DNA of 64,000 bases from Rhabdornis inornatus (taxonomy: Eukaryota > Chordata > Aves > Passeriformes > Rhabdornithidae). Position numbers and translations under genes: made by a program. The notes below the pieces were generated by a model. That model saw only the letters and a list, made by a program, of their open reading frames with translations, was not told where the DNA came from and did not search any database. Location: positions 1,169,381 to 1,233,380 of the forward strand of contig VWZS01007432.1 in assembly GCA_013397075.1 (NCBI GenBank), in the 5' to 3' direction. Below, piece after piece: positions 37,726 through 49,105 of the stretch. How positions within the stretch are numbered: position 1 is the first letter of the stretch; the number at the start of each line of letters is the position of its first letter.

Positions 37726-40700
37726 ACTTCTCAGTAAAAAACGTCCATTTCCCAAACACTCCTTCTACATGACTAGAAGGAGCTTCTACATTAGTGCAGT
37801 CTAGTAGAGATCATACATGCTGCAAAGCTACCATGGAGATACACCAGGGACAAAGGGCAACTATTTTCTGACTACATACATGAAATATAGGAAAGGATAT
37901 TCCCCAGCTCCCCATAGATACTTTGTTGGCAATGCCCCCAATACTCTGTTCCTAGTGGATGTCAGGCAGACAAGTATGTTTAAAAGTACAGGACAAAAGT
38001 CCCTTACAGAGAAGTGCAGCACCAGAGAGAGACATGTTTAATCCAGAAATTATTCTTACTATCCCAGAGATTTAAAGTTAAGACTGATTACACTGCATTT
38101 CTATACAATAGGCTGGCTGGGGAGAAAGCAGCTACTTAAAACATGAAAGGCTGTGTAAGAAGAAGAAAGTGCCTTCACATGACCCCAGAAAAAGGTGTTT
38201 GTCTATATAATTTTAGCTCTGTTGACCAAAAAGAAGGAACCTTGTATCAAAGAGAGGTCGATATTCCCACCCTTCCAAACTGCAGTTCTTTTTCCAGTCC
38301 CTGAATGAAATCAGCTCAGCCTACCTGAGGCTCATTTGCTCACTTAGCAGTGAGAAACAATTTATCACACCAAAGGAAATTGTTCTACTTATTGTTCTGA
38401 TACTGTTGCTGTTGGTGCTCTCAGGGTGCTCTGGAACATTAGAAACAGTGACATTTCTTATCAGAAGGCATGAAACTGTCTGAATCCAGAGAGTGCTCTA
38501 CATGTTCCATGTGAAACATTTGTCTCTAGGTCTCTCTTTGGGTCAACTGCTCTTTTCAGCTGCACCTACATCACAGGTACATGAAGAAATGTGAGTTGGG
38601 ACTGAACCCTGCCTTGATTTTGCTGAACACCATCAGAATGTCACGGAAACAGGAGGAGTGGAGGCCTGACAACCTACTGACTCTGTGTGAGTGGAGGAAT
38701 TTATCACATCTTCCTGCTGTATTGGAATGATTGAGGGCTGAAAGAAGTTATTATGCACCACAAAAAGAACCATAGGGATGGAACCAAACAAAATCTCAGA
38801 CTTAGAAAATCCTCAGACTTTGCAGATCTAAACCCAATCTTTACACACAGCCTGAACTAGAAATTAGTTACTTTGCCTGACTTCCGAGGCAGTTTGGATT
38901 TAAGATCAAAGCTGTACCTCAGACACATCTCTAAAAATAAACAAATAAACAAAAAATGAATGAGAGGAGTCCACGCAGGAACTGAAAACCCCTGTATTAG
39001 TACCTCTTTAAACCTCATGACATGAAATCCAAAAGGAACTGAGTTATATCTATACATGGTATTAGCAAGACTACTGGAATATCATCTTCATTTCTGTTGT
39101 CTTCACTTTAAGAAGGATGTCTGAAGTGGGAGACAGTTCACAGAAGTGATATAAACAGAACTTGAAATCTGAAAGCTTAACAGGAAGACTGACAGCCTTA
39201 AGAACCTCTCTTCCTATCCAGTTTAGCCAAGAAAAGGTTAAGAAGTGACTATCTAAAAGCACCTATATCAGGAGGAGTCTTTCGACAACATTTAGCAGGA
39301 AAGGCGATAATGAGATCTAATAGTTGGAAACTGAAGCTTGACTAATTCAAACTATAAATAGGGCCCTTAAAAAAAAGGCAAATAAGGAGATAATTAAGCA
39401 TTAAAAGAACATCTAGAGACCTTATATCCTCCTCATCACTTAAGTTTTTTTACATGAAGAGCAAAAATCTTTCTGCACATATTGTAGCTCAGTTACTGGA
39501 CCTAAACACAGCAGTTACTGCATGAAGTTTTGTAACAAAAGTTAATACCAGAGATTGTTTTAGAAATTCAGAATGGCTGCTCCTGACCTAGCTAGGAAGC
39601 TATGTACTTAAAGAGTGGTTTTATCAGTGTTTGGGTGGTCTGTTGGTTGACAACAGTGTTTTGTTGTCAATACTGACTGCATACTGAGCTACAAAATACT
39701 ACACAGCCATTGACTACAATTAGTAAGGCTATGTAAATGTGTTTCATGTTGTTTATGACCACAGACACTAACTTTATGGAAGGCTATTTCACAGATATTT
39801 CAGGATTAATCATCTGTGCTTTTACACTGCAACAAGTCAGACTGGTGTGGAAATACTAAAGGGAAAGAAGCCTTGCAAGTTTAAAAATGTGCCAACCAAA
39901 AGAACAGAAAAACCAAAACAAGAGTTAAGGTGAAAGGTACAATCACATTCTAAAAATACTGTGAAAGAAGTCTTCACTGAGAGGAAGCTTTATAAACTCA
40001 ACACTATCCAGCATGCTGGCTAGCTGATGGGAAGGAAGCAGGTACAATATGTACCACCACTTTTGGTATCAAGAGTCTCTGCCTCCCTGCTTTATGCATC
40101 TGCCAGACACAGTGGGGAGGGCAATAAGTAACTGCAAACCCAGCTGTGATCCTGGCTGTGGAGTGGACAGTGGCTCCCACAGCAGAAATAAACAGTACAA
40201 ATTTCTGCAATGAGGAAGAAACCCAAAAGATCTAGGGATAAACAGCACCAGTAGGGAGAAGCACTGCTGGAGTAAAACTGCTTCTGTGTTGGATTTTTTT
40301 GTGCGTACTTTAGGCAAGGCATAGAAATGCCCTGTAAGTGTGGCAGCCAAGTCCTCCCCAGACCAGGGGAACAGCTGAGCAGTCACACACACACGCAAGC
40401 CAGGCCTGGGAGCTCACAGATGCTCAGGAAGGGACCAGACACAGTCAGAAACACTGCAGCAGCAGCTCCAATTCCCACCAGGAAGAACAGAAAACTGTGC
40501 CACACAGGACATGGGAGACACGGCATGGGAGCAAGTAACCGTGGGGCAGAGTAACTCAGTGGCCAGCAAGGGAGTGAGCACAGGACTGAAACAGAAATGC
40601 TTTAAACACAGTTTGCATCCAGAAAAGGAGTGTGTGTGGAAAACAGCTGAGGACAGGAATTAGTGTCTTGTGATAAACATGGTCTCTTCCCCCCACAAAA

Positions 40701-41418
40701 TCCCAAAACCGTTTGTCAGAGGGCAAAGCACAAAGTTTTGTTTGCTTCTGGTCCTCTTGTTCATTGTTGCTTAAGTAGCCCAGGAATGTAACACCTGACA
40801 AAAGTTTACTCAAAACATCTTTATTTTCATCAGAACTGCTTCCCCTCCAAAAAGGAAAATTCCACTCTTCTTGTCCCCATCCTAATTCACCTCTCACTGG
40901 CCAACAGTCCTTGGCCCTTCCTATTTGTCAAACTCATCTCAGCAAGGAAATACCTGGCTCTCACCTCACCCTCAGCTCTAGTTTTTGTTCCCATGTCAGT
41001 GATATGCCCCTCCTCCTTTGCAGCATCCTTTTGTGCTCAGCTATGCTCATTCCTCCTCCTTTCCCGCTGCCTCTGGCACCACTCTTGCTCTGTGCTAGAG
41101 AGTCTGGGCATCACAAGTATTTGAGACCCCTCAGAACCTGAAAATAGCCACAGCACAAATACATTCCACTTGCCAGAGCTGGTGAAACTCTGACCTTGTG
41201 TTGCAGAATGTAACTAAGCAATTCCAATAAAGTGGAAGGAAGCACAGCATTTCCTGTCAAAAGAAACCCTCCATATTTGTGCCTGTCATGAGAAACAGGC
41301 CAAATGTTTGACAATGGGTACAGGAGATGGGAGGGGAGATTCAACATACTGTATTTAAGAGTCATTTTCTTCAGTTAAAAACAACAGCTAGGAAAACCAA
41401 ACCAGCTAGAGCTTATTT

Positions 41419-41439
41419 AAAAAAAAAAAAAAAAAAAAA
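41419..41439 (+). repeat. Poly(A) homopolymer, 21 nt
   Basis: Twenty-one A residues, about 110 bp past the exon 2 donor in gene orientation, where it is transcribed as poly(U). This is the longest homopolymer in the window. Confidence 0.95.
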
Positions 41440-41544
41440 GTATAAAGCCAGGGACTTCCCTACTCTCTTCCATAAAACCAGAAACAACTCCTCACCCCGC
41501 CCCACCCCCTCCTCAGTCCAAGAACTTAAGCAGCCTCGTGCTGA

Positions 41545-41551
41545 CACTCAC
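41545..41551 (-). promoter_or_regulatory. ETV6: Splice donor of ETV6 exon 2
   Basis: On the minus strand the exon ends CACCTGC and the intron begins GTGAGTG, a near-ideal vertebrate 5' splice site. The cut after the first base of the Arg codon gives a phase-1 junction, as in human ETV6 between exons 2 and 3. Confidence 0.9.
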
Positions 41552-41678
41552 GCAGGTGTGCTGGCAGTCTGATGGTGTCTTCCTCCATCCTGATCGCTTG
41601 AGGCACTGGGACATGTAGTGGTGACGAAGTGTAATTTGGTACCGGGCTTGCTGGAGGTGTGAACGAAATTCTTTCCTG
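41552..41678 (-). CDS. ETV6: ETV6 (TEL) internal coding exon, equivalent to human exon 2
   Basis: ETV6 is a nuclear ETS-family repressor that polymerises through an N-terminal PNT/SAM domain and binds GGAA sites with its C-terminal ETS domain; it is needed in blood and vascular development. This exon is 127 nt, preceded on the minus strand by a pyrimidine tract and TTTTAACAG, and followed by the strong donor GTGAGT. The only frame fitting both junctions has no stop and encodes 42 residues: QERISFTPPASPVPNYTSS, then PLHVPVPQAIR, then MEEDTIRLPAHL, plus the first base of the next codon. From memory, human exon 2 covers residues 12-54 with the same phases (0 in, 1 out); 35 of 43 positions agree and one residue is missing around human Thr31. 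The Ser-Pro matching human Ser22 is kept, as is the internal Met. The exon stops just before the PNT domain. ETV7 lacks this N-terminal sequence, so it is excluded. The rest of the gene is outside the window. Confidence 0.93.
41586..41588 (-). promoter_or_regulatory. ETV6: Internal Met codon matching the alternative ETV6 translation start (human Met43)
   Basis: The ATG is codon 31 of the exon, giving residue 42 if the bird exon 1 encodes 11 residues as in human. It heads MEEDTIRLPAHL, and human ETV6 is reported to use the equivalent Met43 as an alternative start. The context AGG ATG G has G at +4 and A at -3, a good Kozak match, so internal initiation is plausible here too. Use of this start is inferred, not shown. 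Confidence 0.6.
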
Positions 41679-41723
41679 CTGTTAAAAGAAAGTGGGGGGG
41701 GGGAGGGAGAGAAAGAGAGAGGA
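41679..41723 (-). promoter_or_regulatory. ETV6: Splice acceptor and polypyrimidine tract of ETV6 exon 2
   Basis: Read on the minus strand, a pyrimidine run of about 40 nt (purines on the plus strand, one T at 41693) leads into CTTTTAACAG directly before the exon. The tract contains ten consecutive C residues (G10 at 41694-41703 on the plus strand) followed by CT-repeats. It is strong enough to define the exon start at 41678. The C10 run is a length-variable homopolymer sitting inside a splice signal. A second AG lies 3 nt into the exon (CAG repeated), so NAGNAG-type alternative acceptor use, dropping one Gln, is possible. Confidence 0.85.
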
Positions 41724-44234
41724 CAACGTGAACTTTGGAACAGAGGTATGAAACCATGGCAGAGGAGGTGGATGTGGGTGGAAGGAAGGAAGTGTGTGCC
41801 TGGTGATGTGAGCAGCACTAGTGATGCACCAGCTGCCCAGGGAGCCCCAGAGCACACACAGAACACTGGTGGCCAGCGCTGCCCCATGCTGAAGGGGGGC
41901 CAAGCACCTTTTAGGGTGGCAGGATTAATTTTCAAAAGAGCCATGAAGTTTCCAAATTTCTCAGGAATTTGCCAAGGGAGGAAAGGGGAAGCTACATGCA
42001 AGTGGGGAGACTCAAAGGGTTTTATGTCAGTGAAAATCTGACAGCAACTCCACAATACGTGCATAAGTACCACTGAAGTGCCAAAACCACTTAATCTTAC
42101 ACCAACAAATCAGTCATGATCTGAACAAGCTAAGTGTTTAGCACTACACTCCTTCCTACCATTTTAAAGACATTAATCAACAACTTTTGTCATTGCTGCA
42201 GTAAAACACATCACTAAAGACTCTATTTACCATCAAGTAACGTAGTACTCTTGTTTTTGCTAAACAAGTTGCTATTACCTTCTTTGAAGCAGTTTAACTT
42301 GCAACCAAATCAGTCAAATAGAGTTAAAGGGCAACTTGTGAATGTTGTATTAGTTTCATAATTGTCACTGTTAGGTTTCTACTTATGAAAATGCCTGACG
42401 AGAAATCTAAGACTGAAATTTCATGTTATCTGATGGGAAAATTCTTCCATATGCTAAGCGTCCAATCATGTACTCCAATCATAGTACAAAAAATACCCTT
42501 TTGTAAATAAACATAGCCACAATTTTACAGGAACATTAAAAAATCCATTATCATATGCTTCCTGGAAGTTAATGCAAGTTTTTCTCCAGAACCACGCTAC
42601 TGACATGTTATGATGCCAGCACAAACAGCATGGATTTACATCCCTGCACATACAGAAGCAGAAGGAGCTACTGTAATTTCTGAGCATTTGCAGGACAGTA
42701 CGAGTGCAGCCTCTCACCCCAACCCTGATCTCTGGCAAACGGAAAAAACAAATTTGGTGCTGGACCAAAAGAAGGTAATTGCTTCCATGACAAACCACAG
42801 CATTATCACAGCCATGAGACAGGAAAAATAGACTGAAGCACCTGCAGAATGTAATGTAAGCACCCCTGCCACCAAAGGGAAGGGGAGGTTTGCAAAAAAC
42901 TCTACAGGCAGACTAGGTGACATCCAAAAATAAAAGGAACACCTACAAAGTCTTGCAGCTACCACTTCAAAGCAAGCCCAGTTCATTCTTTAACAAGGTA
43001 CTGTTTGCTGCTCAGGAGCTCAGGCAGAACCAGAAGTTTAGCCTCAGCATCAGGAGTCCCACCACAACACCCTATAGCCACATGGCAGAGAAGACTGACA
43101 GCATGAGAAAAACTATTATAGGTTTAGACAAAGAACACAGGTCCGTTTCACTCCACCATCACTTCATTATTTCTGCAAGCATGGCCCCTGTAGCTGTCAG
43201 CTCAGTATTTTTAAAGTGAAATTGTTCGGTTTTATGTTCCTGTCTCCCACAAACTCAGCTTCTTTCTACTCACCACTGTCCAGGCAACAGCAACCCATTA
43301 GCTTGGATGAATTCAGTTTTTTGCAGTTACCAAACGGGGATGCTCATTGTGACATGACGGAAGATGCACCTGTAGAGCTACAAGGTATTATTCAGTTTTC
43401 AACTTCCCCAACTCCTTCCCCAACCCAAACCGGCTGACTCTATGCTTCCCATTCCAGCTGTGTGGCTCTCCGTGCCCATCTGCACCTCTCACCCTGGTGC
43501 ACAGCATCCCTGGAGGGGAGGGAGACCAGGCAGATCCCAGCATTTCCTGCTGTGATCCACAGCACAGATAATCGAACCACACTGTAGCTGCTCGCTTTGT
43601 TCGTGGAGATATTTATAAAAAGAGGAACACTTCTGAAACACAGCCACACAGATGCCTGCCTCTGGTAACAGGCAGTAAAGGATAGGTGGGAGACCCAAAG
43701 TCCTTTTCCTCCCTCCTGAAGAATGCAGGATACAGTCCAAGCTCAGGTCACATCTCATGCTCACTGAATCACCACTGCAAAGACAAAGTAGCTTCAAAGG
43801 GTGTCCTCACTGCCCAAGAGCAGGTGGAAAATGAAATTTAATCCAGAACCCATCCACTTCCCTCAAGACCCAGGAGGTGCTGTATCAAACCAAGGCATTA
43901 TGCTTCCAGTATATGCTGTCTTTACTGATCAATCTCCTAAAGGCATACCATAACTTGATTTATACCATTACAGTTTCACTGAGGTTTACTGCTTTAAACA
44001 AACACATTTGATTAATTGTTTCCTAGTATTCATAAGGACAGGGCAGCCAACACCAAACAAGATATGGAACTGCAGTTACTTTTCCCACACATCTTGGATG
44101 TCCACAGTACTGTGTGAATTACTATTTGCAGATGGCATTTTACAAGGCATGAAGGGGAATTAGCTATCCAGTTCCTATTAGTGCCTTTGAAATGCCCTCT
44201 CTTGCTAATCCTGCATTTTTCTGTCAGCACCTTT

Positions 44235-44275
44235 AGCCTAAATATCAAAGCAATTTACAGACATTAGGTAAGTCT
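44235..44275 (+). repeat. Possible MIR fragment
   Basis: CTAAATATCAAAGCAATTTA followed by CAGACATTAGGTAAG resembles the MIR segment 'atcccaaagcactttacaaacattaattaa'. It is only about 40 nt long. Confidence 0.38.
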
Positions 44276-47200
44276 TTTTCTTTTTATTAAACACACAGAC
44301 AACCTGAGTTACAGCAAGAGCACAGCTCAAATGAACTAAGTAATTTCAGAGTTAAGCTGTCTTGAAAAAGGACAGCATGTGCCTCTCAAGGGCAATACAT
44401 TTAACAATTGCATGCTGAAAGAGCTGCCCTTTAACTGTCCTGGACAGATTTCCAAAAGGTGTGGAATGGTAATGGCACAGTGAGGTCAAGACACTGGGCT
44501 TGTGGAAAAAATTAGTTTAATCCCTGTTTGCAGCATGGAGCAGTAACGTGTCTGGCAGCAGAACTGCAAACACCAGTCTAGTTCTGCAACCTGCCCCTGC
44601 TCTGTGCTCAGCCACACGCAGTGCCCAGCCTGCACAGTCAATGTACAAGGTCACATGCACTCCTCCAGGCTTTCTGAGGCTTTTTAGAGTCATGTTTCCA
44701 GGAGGTACCTATTGTGCTCACACCACTGAGAACAGATTGCATTAATCTTCACAGCTCCAGAACTGCCCAGTGCTTCCCTCTGTGGAATCCACCAAACAAA
44801 AACACGGCTGGTGTCTCATGCTTCTAAGGTTATGCAACCAGATACTCTGCTACTAGGAATTTTTCTGAAAGTGTTTCCTAACTAGTCAAGTTTAATATTT
44901 CCCTTTGTATTAAAGCCAAGAACGGTAGGCTTGTTCAAGCCACAGCTTGGGAGGAAGGATAGGTAGTGCTGGTAGAACCTGCATGAACCTTGCATGTTCT
45001 TGAGAAAACAGCCTTGCTGCAGCTTAATCTACTGGTAAAAGAAACTAAATCAATACACATTTGATGTGGTCCTGTGAGATTTTTGGTGATGAGTGCTAAG
45101 AAAGATCTTGGTATTACCACATTCCATATTCACCACCTGCCAGGGGACTCTATAAACATCTAAACCTGTAAGTGACCAAACGCTCAGCTCCACACAATTA
45201 CCAGCTAAGAAACTTCAAAATAGAAACTCCTGAGCATTTTGTCAGTAGCCACAAAGAGGTGACTAAAACAGATGGCATATTGCTTGCTGTCATCATTTTT
45301 GATTGATTTCTTCAGCTCACAGGGAGTCAAGAAAGTTTCACCATGAAATTTCATGTTGCTTACAGTAATTGAAGAGCTACATGAAGTCAATTTTTATGGA
45401 AGGTCCTCCGTGGGGTTTACTCTGGTAGTGTACTCCAAGAGTGCCACCTGGACAACCACCCAGGACTGCTGAGAGTATGACATACCTGCCCAACTGAGCA
45501 GAGACAGGCTGAAACACACTGCTAAAAATCAAGAGAATCTATGGGTTCTTCCTCTTTACTAAATATTCAGCTGCTGATAATGCCATAGATCAAACCATCC
45601 CATCTAAATCAAAAGCTATACTGACCACGACTGTGTAGCAGGCATGTATCTAACAGCTGACTAGACTCCCAAAGCCATCAAAGCACACACTGATTTCAGT
45701 TTGAAGAATTGCGGTACATCCTTTACTGACAAAATCTACCTGAACGGAATTTTCTCTGTCAGCAACACATATAATTCATATTGCTAAAATAAAAACATTA
45801 ACACACACAAAAAAAGTATCAAAATTAAATTTAAAGTCAAACAGTTAAGGATGAGGGAGGCTGCAAATAAAAATAGCTTCAGACTTTTGATATAATTGCA
45901 CCCTTCTAAACTCCAAAGCAACAGCCTTGCAATCTGATAGTCTTTTTGTCCCTTTACTAAGTTTACTCAGATGGCAGGCACAAAAGAATATACATGTTTT
46001 TGTAGAAATGAAAATAAAATATGCAAGAAAGTCTGCTAAGCAAGTTATTATATTGTCCCAATGATTATTTTAGTAGCTGGATAGGTGGTAGAGTAAAACT
46101 ACCTTTTTTTAATTGGTAAAACAAAGAAATGCAATACCTGTGCAGCATTTTTCAGGATGCCAAAACAGCCAATGTGGTCTGCAAATACCTTGTGCTGGAC
46201 AGAAAAGGCAGCTGACCCTAATCACTGCATAAAAACTTTCTCCTACAGTGCACATAATAATACCACATTGGGAGAAAGGAACTGAGACTAAAAGCTGACA
46301 CACATTTGCCTCCCAGGATGCTGGTGTACCTGTGCCATGAAATGAAAAGACATGCCAAGAGACCATGAGCCAGAGGGAGCTTGTGAGGGTCTGGTTTTCC
46401 TACTGTGGATCCTCCTTAGGAGTTAGATGGCTGGAGTATAGCAGAGGTGGGAAAAGGGCTTTAGAGACAAGGGTGGCTGGGGGGAAATTACGTATTTTCA
46501 GGAAAAATTGAGAAGGCTCTGAACCTCTGGGCACCCAGCAGGGCAATGACAGCAAACCAGCCACAGAGCAGCACAGGAGAAAACAGCAGGAGATTCAAGT
46601 AAATTAATCCTTAGGGAAGAAAGTGAGAAGAGGAAAGGGAAGGAAGACAGATGCACTGTTCACCAGTGGTTTGCATGCAATACCATAGCTGGATATGAAA
46701 GTCCAGAAAACCACTATAACATGAGTTACATGGTCTAACACAGGGAGCAGGAAGGAAATCAGGGCCTCTAATGGGCTGTATAGCACATTTGGGGACTTTG
46801 GTCAACGTTCTAGCTTGCATACTCCAACTTCTGCTAGGGACAAAGGCTTGGGCTCCAAAAGAAGCCAACTAGAGCTCTGCAGTAACAGGGTATGAATTCA
46901 ACTCTCTACTTCCCTCCCTTCCCCCAGCTGCTGTCATCTTCTTAATTTCCATGGCAGACATCTCCTAATTTTTGATCCCATTAATACAGCAATTCACGTC
47001 AAATCTATAGCAGCATAATCAGCACACTATCAGTAATTAGAGAAATTAAAACAAACACAGCTCTCTGGAATGGACCTTATGCAAAGCAGCACTGGGAAAA
47101 GATTAACATCTCCTTTCCTGGGCAGAAAGCAAAGATTGTGTCAGTAACCTTAGCAATTTCGTGAAGTTCAGCTCCTCCCTGACTCCTCCCTCCAGCCTGT

Positions 47201-48989
47201 CCTCCCTGCACAGGGGCAGATGATGGCTCTCCTCCCATACCTCAATCCTTACTCAAGCAAATAAACAAACACAGTGGTGCAATGGTTCATCACTAAGGGA
47301 AGGGGAAAGGAGACAGTGGGGAAGTTCATGCTTCTCCCATAGTGATTACAGCCACTGTCCTAAGTAAATTAAAATTGTACAGACAGCAATACCAATGCAC
47401 TAGAGTGCTATGAAAAGGCAGCTTGAGGAGGTCAATGCTGTCATTGGAAATGCCATGATACAGTTGCATTATTGTATAAGCACCCCAAAATATTTCAAAT
47501 TAGCAAGTATCAAAGAAGCCAAAAAACTAGGTTAACCACACGCTCAAAAAGTATTTCTTTGCTGCTAATATGAGTGAATAGAGAATAGAACAGGCTGTGT
47601 GAAGACAGTATCAGGTAAAACTAGAAGATAAAACTAAGGCAAAAAGCTCAGTACAGTTCATCAAAAGATCAGTCATTTACATTTTTAATAAAGAATTTTA
47701 TCTATAGATATCCCAGCTAGGCAGCAGAAAATACATGAGAGGCAGATTTTGGTTCAGAATTTGGAAGTGGAATCATCATCCTCCAAACGGGAGTAAAGCC
47801 TTATCTACCCATGCACCCTTCTGCAGCAAGGCTCCAAGAAGAGGCAGTAAAGCTGGGACTTGGCCCCCCTGACCTACTACTTCAAGGCAGAAGTAAACTA
47901 TAGATTCCACTACCTGACATTAAGAAACCATCTGCCCCCCAGCCCTTTTCAACATGCAAGTCCAAAATTTGCATCCTGGGGTTGTCACTGCACTGCTCCT
48001 CTGAAGAACTTGCTATTGACCTTTGTTTAAGCAGGGCATGGAAAAAGCTGGGCCACCACTGTAACGCACAGGGTCCCTTTGGCATCTGTACCGTGATTTG
48101 TTGGTACACTCACTCCACACAAAGCATCACAGAAGGCTCAAGAGAGACAGTTAATTGTACAGCTAGGGAAAAATTCCCACATGAGGCTTTGAAGTACTGT
48201 GGCCAGTGAGTAAGCAGCACAGAAGCAAGGAAAGCAACAGCGAAGAACTTTCCAGGCTTAGCTACACGTCAGAGATATTTCACTGCACTTTTTGTGTTCT
48301 CTTTTCTAAAACAGGCAGGGCTGGGGAGCCTCATCTCTGTAACATACGATGGTTGTACAACCCTGCCTGTGTGCGTGGGAATTAACACCCTGAACACCCT
48401 TACTGCAGACACGTGCTCATTTCAGGGCAAGATTCCTGGAGGCCACGAAACTGAGATGGGAAGACTAAAGGGAAACATGGTGTACAGGGAGCTGCCCTCT
48501 CATGTGTTAAGGCAAAGATCCTCTTCTGCATCTCAGGGCTGTCGTGGCACAAGTGTTTTTACTTGGTTGCATTACTGAGCTGTCACAGTTATAATGTTAC
48601 TATGCATTCAAACACATATTCAAGGACAACCACTATTTCTGATCTTCCTATCATGGATGTGCACTGCTTTCTGAACATTTCTAGTGAAGCTACAGTTACT
48701 GTGAACAGGGTCCTTCACAAAAGAGGATATCAAATATTTACATAGCACAAGTCACAGGTCAAATCTGTCACACAGACGAGGTCAATTCATTCACTGTCCT
48801 GGGATATCTAATTGCCCATCAATTAAGTAGTGGAAAAATCATGGGAGAGTAATTCAAATAAAAGTCATAGCTTCTTTTAACCCTCAGTCACTGATGGAAA
48901 CAGAATTCCTGTGGAGCTGCAACATCCTGAAATACACATTTTTAAAATACCACTTATAAGAAATTGCCCTTCTTGGTCCCATTGCACAG

Positions 48990-49105
48990 CTGGATCCTGC
49001 TCCCATCTTTACCTGCAAAATTCTTCAGTGAATTTTATTTACTTATTTTTAAACAGTGTTTCTGGTCCAGATTTACACTGGTGGAAGTAAAATCCGCACA
49101 TGGGC
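48990..49105. repeat. Ancient amniote repeat remnant (GACTTCAATGGG family)
   Basis: CTGGATCCTGCTCCCATCTT, CTGCAAAATTCTTCAGTGAA and TCTGGTCCAGATTTACACTG follow the order of an old repeat with 'tggatcctgctcccattgaagtcaatggcaaaa ... ttcagtg ... gggccagatttacaccagtg'. Very diverged. Confidence 0.48.

Larger units (their letters stand above)
1..41551 (-). other. ETV6: ETV6 intron 2, partial (first 41.5 kb in gene orientation)
   Basis: Everything left of the exon 2 donor is taken as intron 2. It has no exon 3: no reverse-strand match to the conserved PNT-domain start (LQPIYWSRDDVAQWLKW) was found, so intron 2 exceeds 41.5 kb. Apart from the repeats, palindromic modules and simple tracts listed separately, I see only unremarkable AT-rich sequence, including 1-2150, 2300-4060, 4200-6420, 11165-12560, 12640-18490, 20700-24380, 25545-30130, 32030-37625 and 37730-41540. 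Open reading frames here are short, occur on both strands, overlap one another, and resemble no known protein. Confidence 0.85.

Noticed and set aside
41548..41757. Minus-strand open frame of 69 codons over the same exon
   Set aside because: Also out of frame with ETV6 and crosses both splice sites.
41513..42073. Minus-strand open frame of 186 codons across exon 2
   Set aside because: It runs through the splice acceptor, polypyrimidine tract and donor in a different frame from the ETV6 peptide. It is an artefact of intron plus exon read-through.
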